From JBJEFI01 sp051873875 (GTDB lineage Bacteria > Bacillota > Bacilli > Bacillales > Bacillaceae_G), in contig JBJEFI010000163.1 in the NCBI GenBank assembly GCA_051873875.1, forward strand, positions 1-25,127: 25,127 nucleotides of DNA, in the 5' to 3' direction. Shown here one piece after another: positions 7,322 through 15,079 of this stretch. The stretch's first letter is position 1. Each line of letters opens with the position of its first letter. The notes beneath the pieces were generated by a model. It did no database searches. It was given only the letters and a program-made list of their open reading frames with translations, and was not told where the DNA came from. The position numbers and the translations under genes were made by a program.

Positions 7322-7996
7322 TCACGCACCTCTCGCAACATTAATTACTTGAATATCAGAAACCTTCATTTCTCCATTCGCATTTTCAAAACTTAATCTT
7401 ACGTAATTGCTATTTTGTTCTTCATAATCTTTCTCAACTTCTTCATGTTCAGAAGCACGCATTTGCATTGTTAGGTTATAAAAAACAATACATTCATCTT
7501 TGTTGCCTTGCTCCACAAACACTTTTATATCTTCTACTTCTGTTTTATACCTTTGAACAGATTCGTCTATACCATCACTAGAAAAAAGGGTTTTTACTAA
7601 TTTATCCGTCATATAATTACTTGCATTTTTCTTTCTTAAAGCGTAATTTTCTGAAGAAGAAGTAAAAGCATATTCAATAAAACGTAAAGCTGAATTCTCC
7701 ATTTCCTTTTTGTAATCTAAAGAGTTACTGTTAATTGAATCACCAGAAGCTTTAACTTCTGGTGATTCTTTACTAGCAGTATTTATGGGATTATTTTTGT
7801 TACTCGTTTCATCCTTTTTATCTTCTTCAAGAGAAGAAACAGTTAATTTTAGATCGTTAATTTCTTTTTCTTTTTGTCCTATCAATTTATTATTTTCGCT
7901 AGAATTATCATTCATTTTTTGGAATGAATAGACGTTAGCACTTAAAGACATAGCAATTAAAATTACCAAAGGAACTACAAAAAATTTCCACTTCAT
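7322..7996 (-). CDS. Single-pass membrane protein, possible VirB8/TcpC-like T4SS component
   Basis: 224 residues. An N-terminal membrane anchor (FFVVPLVILIAMSLSANVYS) is followed by a short coiled coil, a Ser/Asn/Lys-rich linker, and a compact domain of about 125 residues beginning at ENSALRFIEYAFTSSSENYA and ending in beta strands. An anchor plus an NTF2-like domain is the layout of VirB8/TcpC proteins, and the ALRF-x-EYAF opening followed by a 'mT..l...lf' stretch fits that fold, but no diagnostic residues prove it. Ribosome site AAAGGAGATAA. It lies between the wall hydrolase and the coiled-coil protein, where Gram-positive T4SS operons often encode VirB8-like subunits. Confidence 0.75.
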   Translation of the reverse strand: MKWKFFVVPLVILIAMSLSANVYSFQKMNDNSSENNKLIGQKEKEINDLKLTVSSLEEDKKDETSNKNNPINTASKESPEVKASGDSINSNSLDYKKEMENSALRFIEYAFTSSSENYALRKKNASNYMTDKLVKTLFSSDGIDESVQRYKTEVEDIKVFVEQGNKDECIVFYNLTMQMRASEHEEVEKDYEEQNSNYVRLSFENANGEMKVSDIQVINVARGA

Positions 7997-8009
7997 TTTT
8001 TTATCTCCT

Positions 8010-9128
8010 TTATGATTTAAAGTCTACAATTCTTCCATAACCATATAAATGTTCTTGCCAATAAGAAGTATTTAAGTTTGAAAAACCGATACCTCCGCCA
8101 TTAGCGTCGAACATCATTCCGTTTCCAATATATAGCCCTACGTGCGTTACTGGTCTACCCGCATTGTACGTTCTGGTGAAGAAAATTAAATCGCCGGGTT
8201 TTAATTCTGAAGCACTAATTTTTTGAGAAGCGTTATACTGTTCTTGTGCAGTTCTAGGAAGATTAACACCAATCTTTCTAAATCCCCACTGCATCAAACT
8301 AGAACAGTCAAAAGATGTTGAAGGATTTGTTCCGCCAAACGTATAAGGGAAGCCTTCATATTTCTTCATTTCACCAAAAACGATATTAAATTGTTCACCC
8401 ATTCCTTCAATAGCAATACCTCCACCACCAACAGCAGCAGCAGGCAAATATTTTAATACTGCATCTACATATTCAATGTCACCGTAGCACGCATTATATT
8501 TAATTGCTGAAGGTCTATGACATTTATAGATACCAGTATGAGCGAGCTTGTTATACATCATTTGCGAGAATTCTACAGCTAATTCAAATGTATATTTCCC
8601 TCCATTTTTCATTACAAAATTAATAAATCCTCCACCAAAGTTATAACTTTGTAGAGTTAATTTAATATCCTTATTTGCATTATTAAATACACTTATAAAG
8701 TGTTTAACACCGTATACAATACTTTCCTTAGGATTAGTAATGCATCCTATAAAGCCACATTTACTTTCACTTGCTTGCATCGGATCGCTACCACGACCAC
8801 CACTTTCTTGCATCATTAGAGCTAAAAGTAAATCTGTATATCCATCCATTCCATACTTCTCTAACTCTGCTTGAATATCACCTCTATATTGTTCAACCTC
8901 TGCTGAAATTGGATATAAACCTGTTCCATAAATCAACCCACCACCGATACCAGAATCAGTGTCACTACCAGTAAGAGACGAAACAACTCCTGCAATTATC
9001 GCAACAAAAAGGAGTACTGCTATGAGTACTCCTACAATAATAATTTTCCATTTTAAAGTTGCTATATTAAGCTTCTTTTTAATTGCATATTTTGCTACAT
9101 TTTTAGCTGTTTGCCCTACCGAACTCAT
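8010..9128 (-). CDS. CwlT-like bifunctional cell-wall hydrolase (lysozyme-like plus NlpC/P60)
   Basis: 372 residues, the VirB1-equivalent of Gram-positive T4SS, needed to open peptidoglycan for the channel. A basic cytoplasmic N-terminus and one membrane segment (about 27-50) precede a Gly/Ser linker. A lysozyme-like muramidase domain follows (about 75-200), with catalytic Glu108 in ALMMQESGG and a LQSYNFGGGF segment. The C-terminal NlpC/P60 endopeptidase domain (about 245-370) has Cys275 in SFDCSSLMQWGF, His329 in VTHVGLYIGNG and a possible third residue Asn343. Architecture and length match CwlT of ICEBs1 and Orf14 of Tn916. The ATG overlaps the VirB4 stop in TAATG, so translation is coupled. 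Confidence 0.92.
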   Translation of the reverse strand: MSSVGQTAKNVAKYAIKKKLNIATLKWKIIIVGVLIAVLLFVAIIAGVVSSLTGSDTDSGIGGGLIYGTGLYPISAEVEQYRGDIQAELEKYGMDGYTDLLLALMMQESGGRGSDPMQASESKCGFIGCITNPKESIVYGVKHFISVFNNANKDIKLTLQSYNFGGGFINFVMKNGGKYTFELAVEFSQMMYNKLAHTGIYKCHRPSAIKYNACYGDIEYVDAVLKYLPAAAVGGGGIAIEGMGEQFNIVFGEMKKYEGFPYTFGGTNPSTSFDCSSLMQWGFRKIGVNLPRTAQEQYNASQKISASELKPGDLIFFTRTYNAGRPVTHVGLYIGNGMMFDANGGGIGFSNLNTSYWQEHLYGYGRIVDFKS

Positions 9129-11089
9129 TAAGCTCCACCACCAAACAATTGTAATTCTTGCTTCGAAACATCAACATCAAATACAATATTTTTCACACCA
9201 GAAATACAAAGAACAACACGACCAGTTTGTAAATTAGGAATAATTCGACTTTCCGATTCTGTTAATTGTCCATCGAATACCGATTGAATCGTTGGCATAC
9301 TTTCAGTATCTTGTTCACCGATAAATTTATATTGAGTTAATTGAAATAGTTTCTTTACATTCTCTGCATTTTCACCCGATGAACCAGAAGGTACAAAGTC
9401 AGAAATAACATGTGATACAAAGAAAATACCACCGAAGTATTTCCTTGCTTCACGCATGAAGCGTTCTAAATACAGTACAGCAGGTTGTGAGATATTACGA
9501 GTGTTAATTAAATGATGTGCTTCATCAATAACAATTAATAACTTCCTAGCTTCATCTTGTGTTAATTCACCTCTATTGAAAGCTTTTAATTGCGGTGAAC
9601 CATTTACAATCATGTTATCCCAAAGCATATTCATGATATTAAATACTTGAGCTTGATAAATTTCTCCTTTTAAATTTGTAAGATTTCTTAATGGAAATGA
9701 AACAATTAATTCTTCGTCAAAATTATCAATAGAAGATGTTCCATCGAAAATATTCCCATAGTTTTTAACTAGATTCATTAAAGTTAATTCAATATTTTCT
9801 AATCGTTTTGCTCTTTCTTTAATTAGATTTTTATGAACAACTTTATTTTCATAATCCTCATATAATTCTTTTCTAATAAGTGATAAGAAACTAGAAAAAG
9901 TGGGGAATTCTTCAGCTTTAAACTTAGTAATTTCAATTACTATATCTGGATTATCAGACCACAATTCTAACTCAATATATAAATTCCGTAACATTAATTC
10001 AAATTCTGTTACCTCATCTTTCGTAGCAGCAGGGTTAATAAAATTATAAAAAACAGCCAATTTTGATAAATGTTGTGTAAATGATAATACGTCATTTGAA
10101 GAGCCATCATCATTAGTTACTGTCTTATAAACATGCAAAGGATTAATAACACCTTGAGAGCCATCCAATGCTATTTGTTTACCATCTAATTTAGTAACCA
10201 AGTCAGCAAATTCACCGGTAACATCAAGAATACGAATTTTATTTCCTTTAATCGCTTGATCTAAAACCGTCTTTTTTAACATTGTACTTTTTCCCGACCC
10301 CATTTTACCAATCATTAGAGCATTGTAAAATTTACGAAATTTATCTTTGTGAAACATATCAAAAATCACCGTACCATTTGTATCTGTTGTACCGTAATAA
10401 GTACCTGTTCGGTCATTTAAAGAAGTAAAATGAAATGGATAACCACCTGCTAGAGTGGTTGAGGGTAATTCTTTCCCCTTTCTTTTATTAGCATATTTAA
10501 GTTGCCCTTGATAACTTGTAAATAAGCTTTCCCATTCCCACTCTTGCTCATTTAAAAGGACGGAAGTTCTAAAGTTAAGGCTTTCTAATTCTTCCATCAC
10601 TTCACGCACATTAAACTCTAATTCTTCTAATGTTTTACCTTTTACATATAAGCGTAAATGAATCATTTTCATTACTTCACCATGCGAAATTTGATTATAT
10701 AAATCTCTAAGTTCAGTATAAGTTTCACGAGCATCTATGCGATCTACATTATCTTTTGCCATTTCAAAACGAGTATTTTGTTCAGCCATTGATTTGTTGA
10801 TTTGGTCTATCATTTCACGCTTATTTGCATTTGCTACATCAATTGTCGTAATAACATTCTGCATATTAATGATTGGCTCTAACCAAAAGTCATTTACCAT
10901 ATTTTGGTATTTGTAAACATGAAGGCAAGACATAAATCCATCTCCCATTTTCACATAACTATTCTCGAATTTCACCCCTCCTTGTGGCTGTATATTTGCC
11001 ACAAGGAAAGGGTTATAACCTTTATCTGATTTTACATCTTCAACTTCATTCTCTTTCTTAAACAGGCTACTTAAAACATTTAACAACAT
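9128..11089 (-). CDS. virB4: VirB4-family T4SS ATPase
   Basis: 653 residues. Cytoplasmic ATPase that powers assembly and transport. The N-terminal CagE/TrbE-like region (about 30-220) precedes the ATPase domain: Walker A GKMGSGKST at 261-269, the RILDVTGEFADL segment, and Walker B LLIVIDEAHHL with Asp522 and Glu523. The GGIFFVSHVISDF stretch and a C-terminal FQLTQYKFIG segment are also typical of VirB4/TraC proteins. It is shorter than ConE of ICEBs1 and lacks membrane segments. It lies between a protein resembling a VirB4 N-terminal domain and the wall hydrolase, whose ATG overlaps its stop. Confidence 0.93.
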   Translation of the reverse strand: MLLNVLSSLFKKENEVEDVKSDKGYNPFLVANIQPQGGVKFENSYVKMGDGFMSCLHVYKYQNMVNDFWLEPIINMQNVITTIDVANANKREMIDQINKSMAEQNTRFEMAKDNVDRIDARETYTELRDLYNQISHGEVMKMIHLRLYVKGKTLEELEFNVREVMEELESLNFRTSVLLNEQEWEWESLFTSYQGQLKYANKRKGKELPSTTLAGGYPFHFTSLNDRTGTYYGTTDTNGTVIFDMFHKDKFRKFYNALMIGKMGSGKSTMLKKTVLDQAIKGNKIRILDVTGEFADLVTKLDGKQIALDGSQGVINPLHVYKTVTNDDGSSNDVLSFTQHLSKLAVFYNFINPAATKDEVTEFELMLRNLYIELELWSDNPDIVIEITKFKAEEFPTFSSFLSLIRKELYEDYENKVVHKNLIKERAKRLENIELTLMNLVKNYGNIFDGTSSIDNFDEELIVSFPLRNLTNLKGEIYQAQVFNIMNMLWDNMIVNGSPQLKAFNRGELTQDEARKLLIVIDEAHHLINTRNISQPAVLYLERFMREARKYFGGIFFVSHVISDFVPSGSSGENAENVKKLFQLTQYKFIGEQDTESMPTIQSVFDGQLTESESRIIPNLQTGRVVLCISGVKNIVFDVDVSKQELQLFGGGA

Positions 11090-11102
11090 CTTTTTTCCTC
11101 CC

Positions 11103-11735
11103 CTAATCAGTAATTGGTTTCGAATTTGGATTATTTAACTGACGTAACACGCTTATTTTTTTATTCAATTCCAGTTCAATAATTGGATTACTACGCATAA
11201 GTAATTTTTTTACGTGCTGCTTTCTTTCTAATAACGTTTTTTCGTCGTCCGCATAAATGAAAATAAAATACTCTCTATTAGTTCGATTGGATTCTAAAAA
11301 TTCTAATTCATATAGTTTTTTTTCTAGAAAGGATAAGTAAGCAGGTATTTTATTTTTCTTAATTTGTCTATAAATGTGTTCTTTTTGGGTATCTAAATTC
11401 ATTGGAGTATTCAAAGGTACAAATTTAATATCGGGTAAATACGCTTGAAAAAAGTATGCTAATGAGAAAATATCATTGTCTTTATCGCTTTCATTTAGTG
11501 AATAAATATCTTTACTGGTTAGTTGTAAAATCTCCATATATTCGCCATTGCGCATTTCAAAAAAATCATTATTAGTAAAATCAATAACTGGAATAATATC
11601 TCCTACAGAAGATTTAACTTTAAGTTTTTTATTTTTCATTTCATGTTCATTTATAAGATTACTCTCATCTAAAATAGCTGTAATTGTACTGCTTTCTTTA
11701 TGTTTTTTTGCTTTTGTCTCATCAATCAGTACCAT
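11103..11735 (-). CDS. Small protein resembling a VirB4 N-terminal domain
   Basis: 210 residues, soluble, with no NTPase motifs. After a charged N-terminus, the segment from about residue 45 (DIIPVIDFTNNDFFEMRNGE, then strand-helix alternation with YFIFIYADDEKTLLERKQHV) has the look of the N-terminal domain of TraC/VirB4 ATPases. The neighbouring VirB4 already has its own N-terminal region, so this is not simply a split gene. Ribosome site AAGGAGAG. It is placed between the VirB3-like gene and virB4, where some Firmicute T4SS operons carry an accessory VirB4-like protein. Assignment is tentative; a VirB4 partner or scaffold role is inferred. Confidence 0.75.
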   Translation of the reverse strand: MVLIDETKAKKHKESSTITAILDESNLINEHEMKNKKLKVKSSVGDIIPVIDFTNNDFFEMRNGEYMEILQLTSKDIYSLNESDKDNDIFSLAYFFQAYLPDIKFVPLNTPMNLDTQKEHIYRQIKKNKIPAYLSFLEKKLYELEFLESNRTNREYFIFIYADDEKTLLERKQHVKKLLMRSNPIIELELNKKISVLRQLNNPNSKPITD

Positions 11736-11740
11736 TTATT

Positions 11741-12034
11741 TCACTCTCCTTCACTATAATCAACAGATATATAAGTATCTTTTTTTCGTATCAAAGCGTA
11801 ATAAATAGCATGGAACATACGCTTTTGGGGGTTTGTAGTAGGACGGATTATCATAAATAAACCGAATAACAATAAAAACGAAGTGAACCACCATTCTAAA
11901 TCTGGATGTACAAATTGAATGGCGATCATTCGAAATACAATCAAACTAATAATGAATAACAAGTCAAATAAATACAGGAATTTATTAATTTTTAATTCTG
12001 CTGCTACTTCACTAGGGATTCTGTAAGTCCTCAT
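11741..12034 (-). CDS. VirB3/PrgI-like (DUF5592-type) membrane protein
   Basis: 97 residues. A short conserved-looking N-terminus (RTYRIPSEVAAELKINKFLY) is followed by two adjacent membrane segments (about 19-42 and 48-63), then a cytoplasmic tail with NPQKRMFHAIYYALIRKKDTY. Small two-pass proteins immediately upstream of virB4 are the VirB3 equivalents of Gram-positive T4SS, and this size and layout fit. Ribosome site AGAGGTGAAAG. A strong hairpin separates it from the VirB6-like gene upstream in the operon, so its level may be set by read-through. Confidence 0.8.
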   Translation of the reverse strand: MRTYRIPSEVAAELKINKFLYLFDLLFIISLIVFRMIAIQFVHPDLEWWFTSFLLLFGLFMIIRPTTNPQKRMFHAIYYALIRKKDTYISVDYSEGE

Positions 12035-12056
12035 TTACTTTCACCTCTTTATAATA

Positions 12057-12085
12057 AGAAAAGACAGCTTATAGCTGTCTTTTCT
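12057..12085 (-). terminator. Intra-operon hairpin, partial terminator between VirB6-like and VirB3-like genes
   Basis: Perfect 13-bp inverted repeat (arms 12057-12069 and 12073-12085, 3-base loop) beginning inside the stop codon of the VirB6-like gene. On the minus strand the stem ends in TTTTCT and is followed by TATTATAAAG, a mediocre T-tract. It probably attenuates expression of the downstream VirB3/VirB4 genes or stabilises the upstream mRNA. Confidence 0.7.
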
Positions 12086-14367
12086 TATCTCCTTGTGAAT
12101 TTTTTCAATTGATTCATAACATATTTTGAAGGTCTGATTTTCGTATTTTCATTGTTCACTGTTGTTGTATTTGTAATAGTTTGGGAAGGCACATTATTGT
12201 TTACAACTTGATTTTCGCCACTTATCGATTGTTCTTGATTATACACATCGCGAGGAATGAATGAACTATTTCCTCCACTAACATTTACTGAACCGTCACC
12301 AGTTTCACGTACAGTAGTTGAGCCTTGTTGTACTTGTTGAGCTTCATTATTCATGATTACTTCATCATTTACAATAACGCCACCACCAGTATTTTGTACA
12401 TTCGTAGTACGAGTTTGTTGTTGTGCAATACTGCTATCAGATATATTTTGATTTACTGAATCGAAACTAGCATTATTCGGCATTGAAGGAGCTACTTGAG
12501 TTGTTGATGATACACCAGAGCCAGAACCAGTTTGATTTACTGTTGTTGTACCTTGTTGCTCTTCCATCGTTGTAGCAACTTCAGAATTTGTTACAATACC
12601 AGAACGTTGTTCATATGATTGATTTTGTTGTTGCATACCACCTTCAATAGTTCCACCGCTTACATTATTTGGAGATACTGACTGTTGATTACTTAAAGGT
12701 GTTGTTGCTCCATCATTAACACTTCCGTTTTGAGATAATGGTTGTTGACCCATTTGTTCGTCCAATGATTGACTAACTTCTGCATTTGTTTGTAAACCAA
12801 AACTACTTCCTTTTTCAGATACAGAATCAGAGCCATTAGCTGTTTGAGTTGCTGAAGCATTATTGGATTGAGCTAGAGCATCTATTTCTTTCTTATCCAC
12901 ATCATTTGGTGAAGGTGCTTTTGAAGCATTATCATTTTGTTGACTTGATTGTTCCATCTGATCAGAAATTCCATTTGATAATGGAGCTTTAGCATCTGCA
13001 TCACTCATCGATGCTAATTTATCATTATTAGTATCGTTATTCTCATCTTGTTCATTTCCAGAGATAAGATCATTACCGTTATCATCCTTACCGTTGTTCA
13101 AGTTGCTATTCAAGTTGCTATTATTATTCTTGTTGTTCTTATTATTATTATTTTTATTGTTTTCATCGCTGTTAGGAGAATTCGGGTTAACTTCACCATT
13201 AGTACCAAGTGAATTTTTGATAGCACGACCAGTACTTGAGACAGCTTTAGTTAATGCTGCTGCACCAGCTAATAGACCCCAACCATTTTTTAATCCTGCA
13301 TCAATACCAAAAATGCGCTCAACCATATTCGGCCCATCGATTAAAGCTACCGAAAAGCCAATTAAAGCAATAAGATAAGTTAATCCTTCAAAGTTATTCG
13401 CTAAATACGTTGTGCCAAACATATAAATCTTCATTGATATAAAAATCAGCATAATAACTATAAAAGTATTTAAAATTGATTGTAGTACCCTCTTTGTTTT
13501 TTGACCATCGTGTACATCGGCAGGAGCAACTAATAAAGCGAGAACATAATTAAATGTTAATTCGAAACCTAATCGTGCTAACTTATAAGCAATTGAAAAC
13601 AAAGTGAATCCCATTACCAAAAGTGTGACAATTGCATTAAACCAATCAATATCATATCTGTAATAATATTCGTTATTCCAATCTATACCGCCTTGATCAA
13701 ATTCTTCTACATCTTTACCGTCTTTCGTCCAAACGATATAGTGTTGAGATATTTCTTCGCCTTGATTTGAAGAGAGGTCATCCTTTTCAAACTTTTCTGT
13801 TGATTTCAAGCCTAAAATTAATGAATGTGGAATAGTATTTGTTGGGTCAATATCTTTATTCGAAAAACTGTTATTATCAAATTCAATCAAATCAGTAATA
13901 TTTTTAGAAAGAATATTTTCAGACACCGTTCCACTCTCATTTTCACCATATAACCCTCCATCTGATTGTACGGTTTTGACTGCTTCATCAGTAAAATCAT
14001 TCACTTTCTCCATACCATTAGAAAGCAAACCAACAATAATAATTGCAATAAAAATATTTATTGCAATCGCTTCACGTTCTATTTTCTTTTGAAAAATCAG
14101 CATATAACCAGTAAACAAAAGACTAAATGCTAAAAGAATGTATAAAAAAGGTCGCATTGTATCAACAAATGCGACTATCTCTGGATTTTGAAAAAATTCT
14201 TTTACTAAAAGGACTTGATTAGTTACACTTTCTAAACCATCAACTAAAATGCCGATACCTTTTAAAAGCATCCATCCTAAAGTTCGAAAAGCATCCGTAA
14301 AGATATTCCCTACACTAAGATGTTCGGCAAATTCTTCGAGCTTCTGAATTAATTCTTCATCACTCAT
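12085..14367 (-). CDS. VirB6/TrbL-like polytopic channel protein with long Asn/Gln/Ser-rich tail
   Basis: 760 residues. The N-terminal half carries about six membrane segments (near 72-93, 100-118, 241-260, 266-282, 297-318 and 328-345) with a polar loop of 120 residues after the second, which fits VirB6/TrbL inner-channel proteins. Residues 390-740 are low complexity, starting with an Asn/Lys run and continuing rich in Ser, Thr, Gln and Asn. Within it a degenerate motif (T/V)N(A/S/D)EV recurs at 527-531, 593-597 and 666-670, each followed by a Glu/Gln-rich stretch and a V/L-x-(Q/E)-(N/T)-G element. The tail ends in a basic segment (KYVMNQLKKFTRR). The tail is unusual and may be exposed. It lies between a lipoprotein and the VirB3-like gene. 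Confidence 0.88.
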   Translation of the reverse strand: MSDEELIQKLEEFAEHLSVGNIFTDAFRTLGWMLLKGIGILVDGLESVTNQVLLVKEFFQNPEIVAFVDTMRPFLYILLAFSLLFTGYMLIFQKKIEREAIAINIFIAIIIVGLLSNGMEKVNDFTDEAVKTVQSDGGLYGENESGTVSENILSKNITDLIEFDNNSFSNKDIDPTNTIPHSLILGLKSTEKFEKDDLSSNQGEEISQHYIVWTKDGKDVEEFDQGGIDWNNEYYYRYDIDWFNAIVTLLVMGFTLFSIAYKLARLGFELTFNYVLALLVAPADVHDGQKTKRVLQSILNTFIVIMLIFISMKIYMFGTTYLANNFEGLTYLIALIGFSVALIDGPNMVERIFGIDAGLKNGWGLLAGAAALTKAVSSTGRAIKNSLGTNGEVNPNSPNSDENNKNNNNKNNKNNNSNLNSNLNNGKDDNGNDLISGNEQDENNDTNNDKLASMSDADAKAPLSNGISDQMEQSSQQNDNASKAPSPNDVDKKEIDALAQSNNASATQTANGSDSVSEKGSSFGLQTNAEVSQSLDEQMGQQPLSQNGSVNDGATTPLSNQQSVSPNNVSGGTIEGGMQQQNQSYEQRSGIVTNSEVATTMEEQQGTTTVNQTGSGSGVSSTTQVAPSMPNNASFDSVNQNISDSSIAQQQTRTTNVQNTGGGVIVNDEVIMNNEAQQVQQGSTTVRETGDGSVNVSGGNSSFIPRDVYNQEQSISGENQVVNNNVPSQTITNTTTVNNENTKIRPSKYVMNQLKKFTRR

Positions 14368-14393
14368 ATATTAACACCACCTTTTAAAAAAAC

Positions 14394-14828
14394 TTATGAT
14401 TGATTAACCTCTATAAAGTTTTGAATTTCAGCTACTAACTTAGAATCAGTGTAGCTGTTAACTCTTAATTGACTTGTAATTTCACCATCTTCAATGTAAT
14501 ACAACCGACTTCCTTTTAATTTATTTGCATACTCAAAGTTTGGATTGTCTATTTCTTTCGTGTTTGCTCCTTCTGGTTGATGAGTGTGATATAACGATAC
14601 ATTTACACCTTTATCAATTGCTACTTTTTTGACAGAAGAAAGATAATATTCATCAGGGTCTTTTATAACTAATAAGAATCCCTCATCATCACCATTCATC
14701 AGAGCTTGCACTTTTTCTAAATTCACTTGATTTAATCCTTCACTTTTTACTTTTGTACCTGTATCTGAAGAACATGCTGCTAGTAATAAAAAGGAAACCA
14801 ACATTAAGGAAATATAAAGCTTCTTCAT
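14394..14828 (-). CDS. Lipoprotein, thioredoxin-like fold without CXXC (tentative)
   Basis: 144 residues from the chosen start. The signal peptide (MKKLYISLMLVSFLLLAAC) has a clear LAAC lipobox, so the mature protein should be lipid-anchored outside the membrane. The rest alternates strands and helices (FLLVIKDPDEYYLSSVKKVA, VSLYHTHQPEG, RLYYIEDGEITSQLRV) in the order of thioredoxin-like accessory proteins, but the CXXC active site is absent. An upstream in-frame ATG (14846) overlaps the previous stop but has no ribosome site; GGAGG lies ten bases before the ATG at 14828, which is preferred. Lipoproteins in this position of Gram-positive T4SS may support channel assembly or surface exclusion; this is inference. 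Confidence 0.8.
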   Translation of the reverse strand: MKKLYISLMLVSFLLLAACSSDTGTKVKSEGLNQVNLEKVQALMNGDDEGFLLVIKDPDEYYLSSVKKVAIDKGVNVSLYHTHQPEGANTKEIDNPNFEYANKLKGSRLYYIEDGEITSQLRVNSYTDSKLVAEIQNFIEVNQS

Positions 14829-14845
14829 ACATAATCCACCCTCCA

Positions 14846-15079
14846 TTAATTAGTACGACTTAAATCCGCAATAGTTAAATTTACGTTATAGTCAAATTCA
14901 TCTATAAGTGTAATGGTTTTACTTTCTTTAGTTACTTCATCAATTTCATTAAAGATCGTAAGGAATCCATCTTTTAAACGAACATTTATCACCGCACCTT
15001 GATTTAAACGATGTTTATTTAATTCTAAAATCCTCATAAAATGATGTAACTTTTTATTCTCTATAACTGGACCCGTCAT
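14846..15079 (-). CDS. Small protein of unknown function
   Basis: 77 residues, soluble and charged, predicted mostly beta in its second half (INVRLKDGFLTIFNEI, then KTITLIDEFDYNVNLTI). Not recognised. Its ATG overlaps the stop of the coupling-protein gene (ATGA), and its own stop overlaps a rejected upstream ATG of the lipoprotein gene (TAATG), so it is tightly embedded in the operon and probably translated by coupling. AAGGGG lies about ten bases upstream. Position after the coupling protein suggests an accessory role, unproven. Confidence 0.75.
   Translation of the reverse strand: MTGPVIENKKLHHFMRILELNKHRLNQGAVINVRLKDGFLTIFNEIDEVTKESKTITLIDEFDYNVNLTIADLSRTN

Noticed and set aside
13094..13378. 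Leucine-rich plus-strand reading frame
   Set aside because: It is the antisense of the Asn/Lys repeat of the VirB6-like gene; no ribosome site and unnatural composition.
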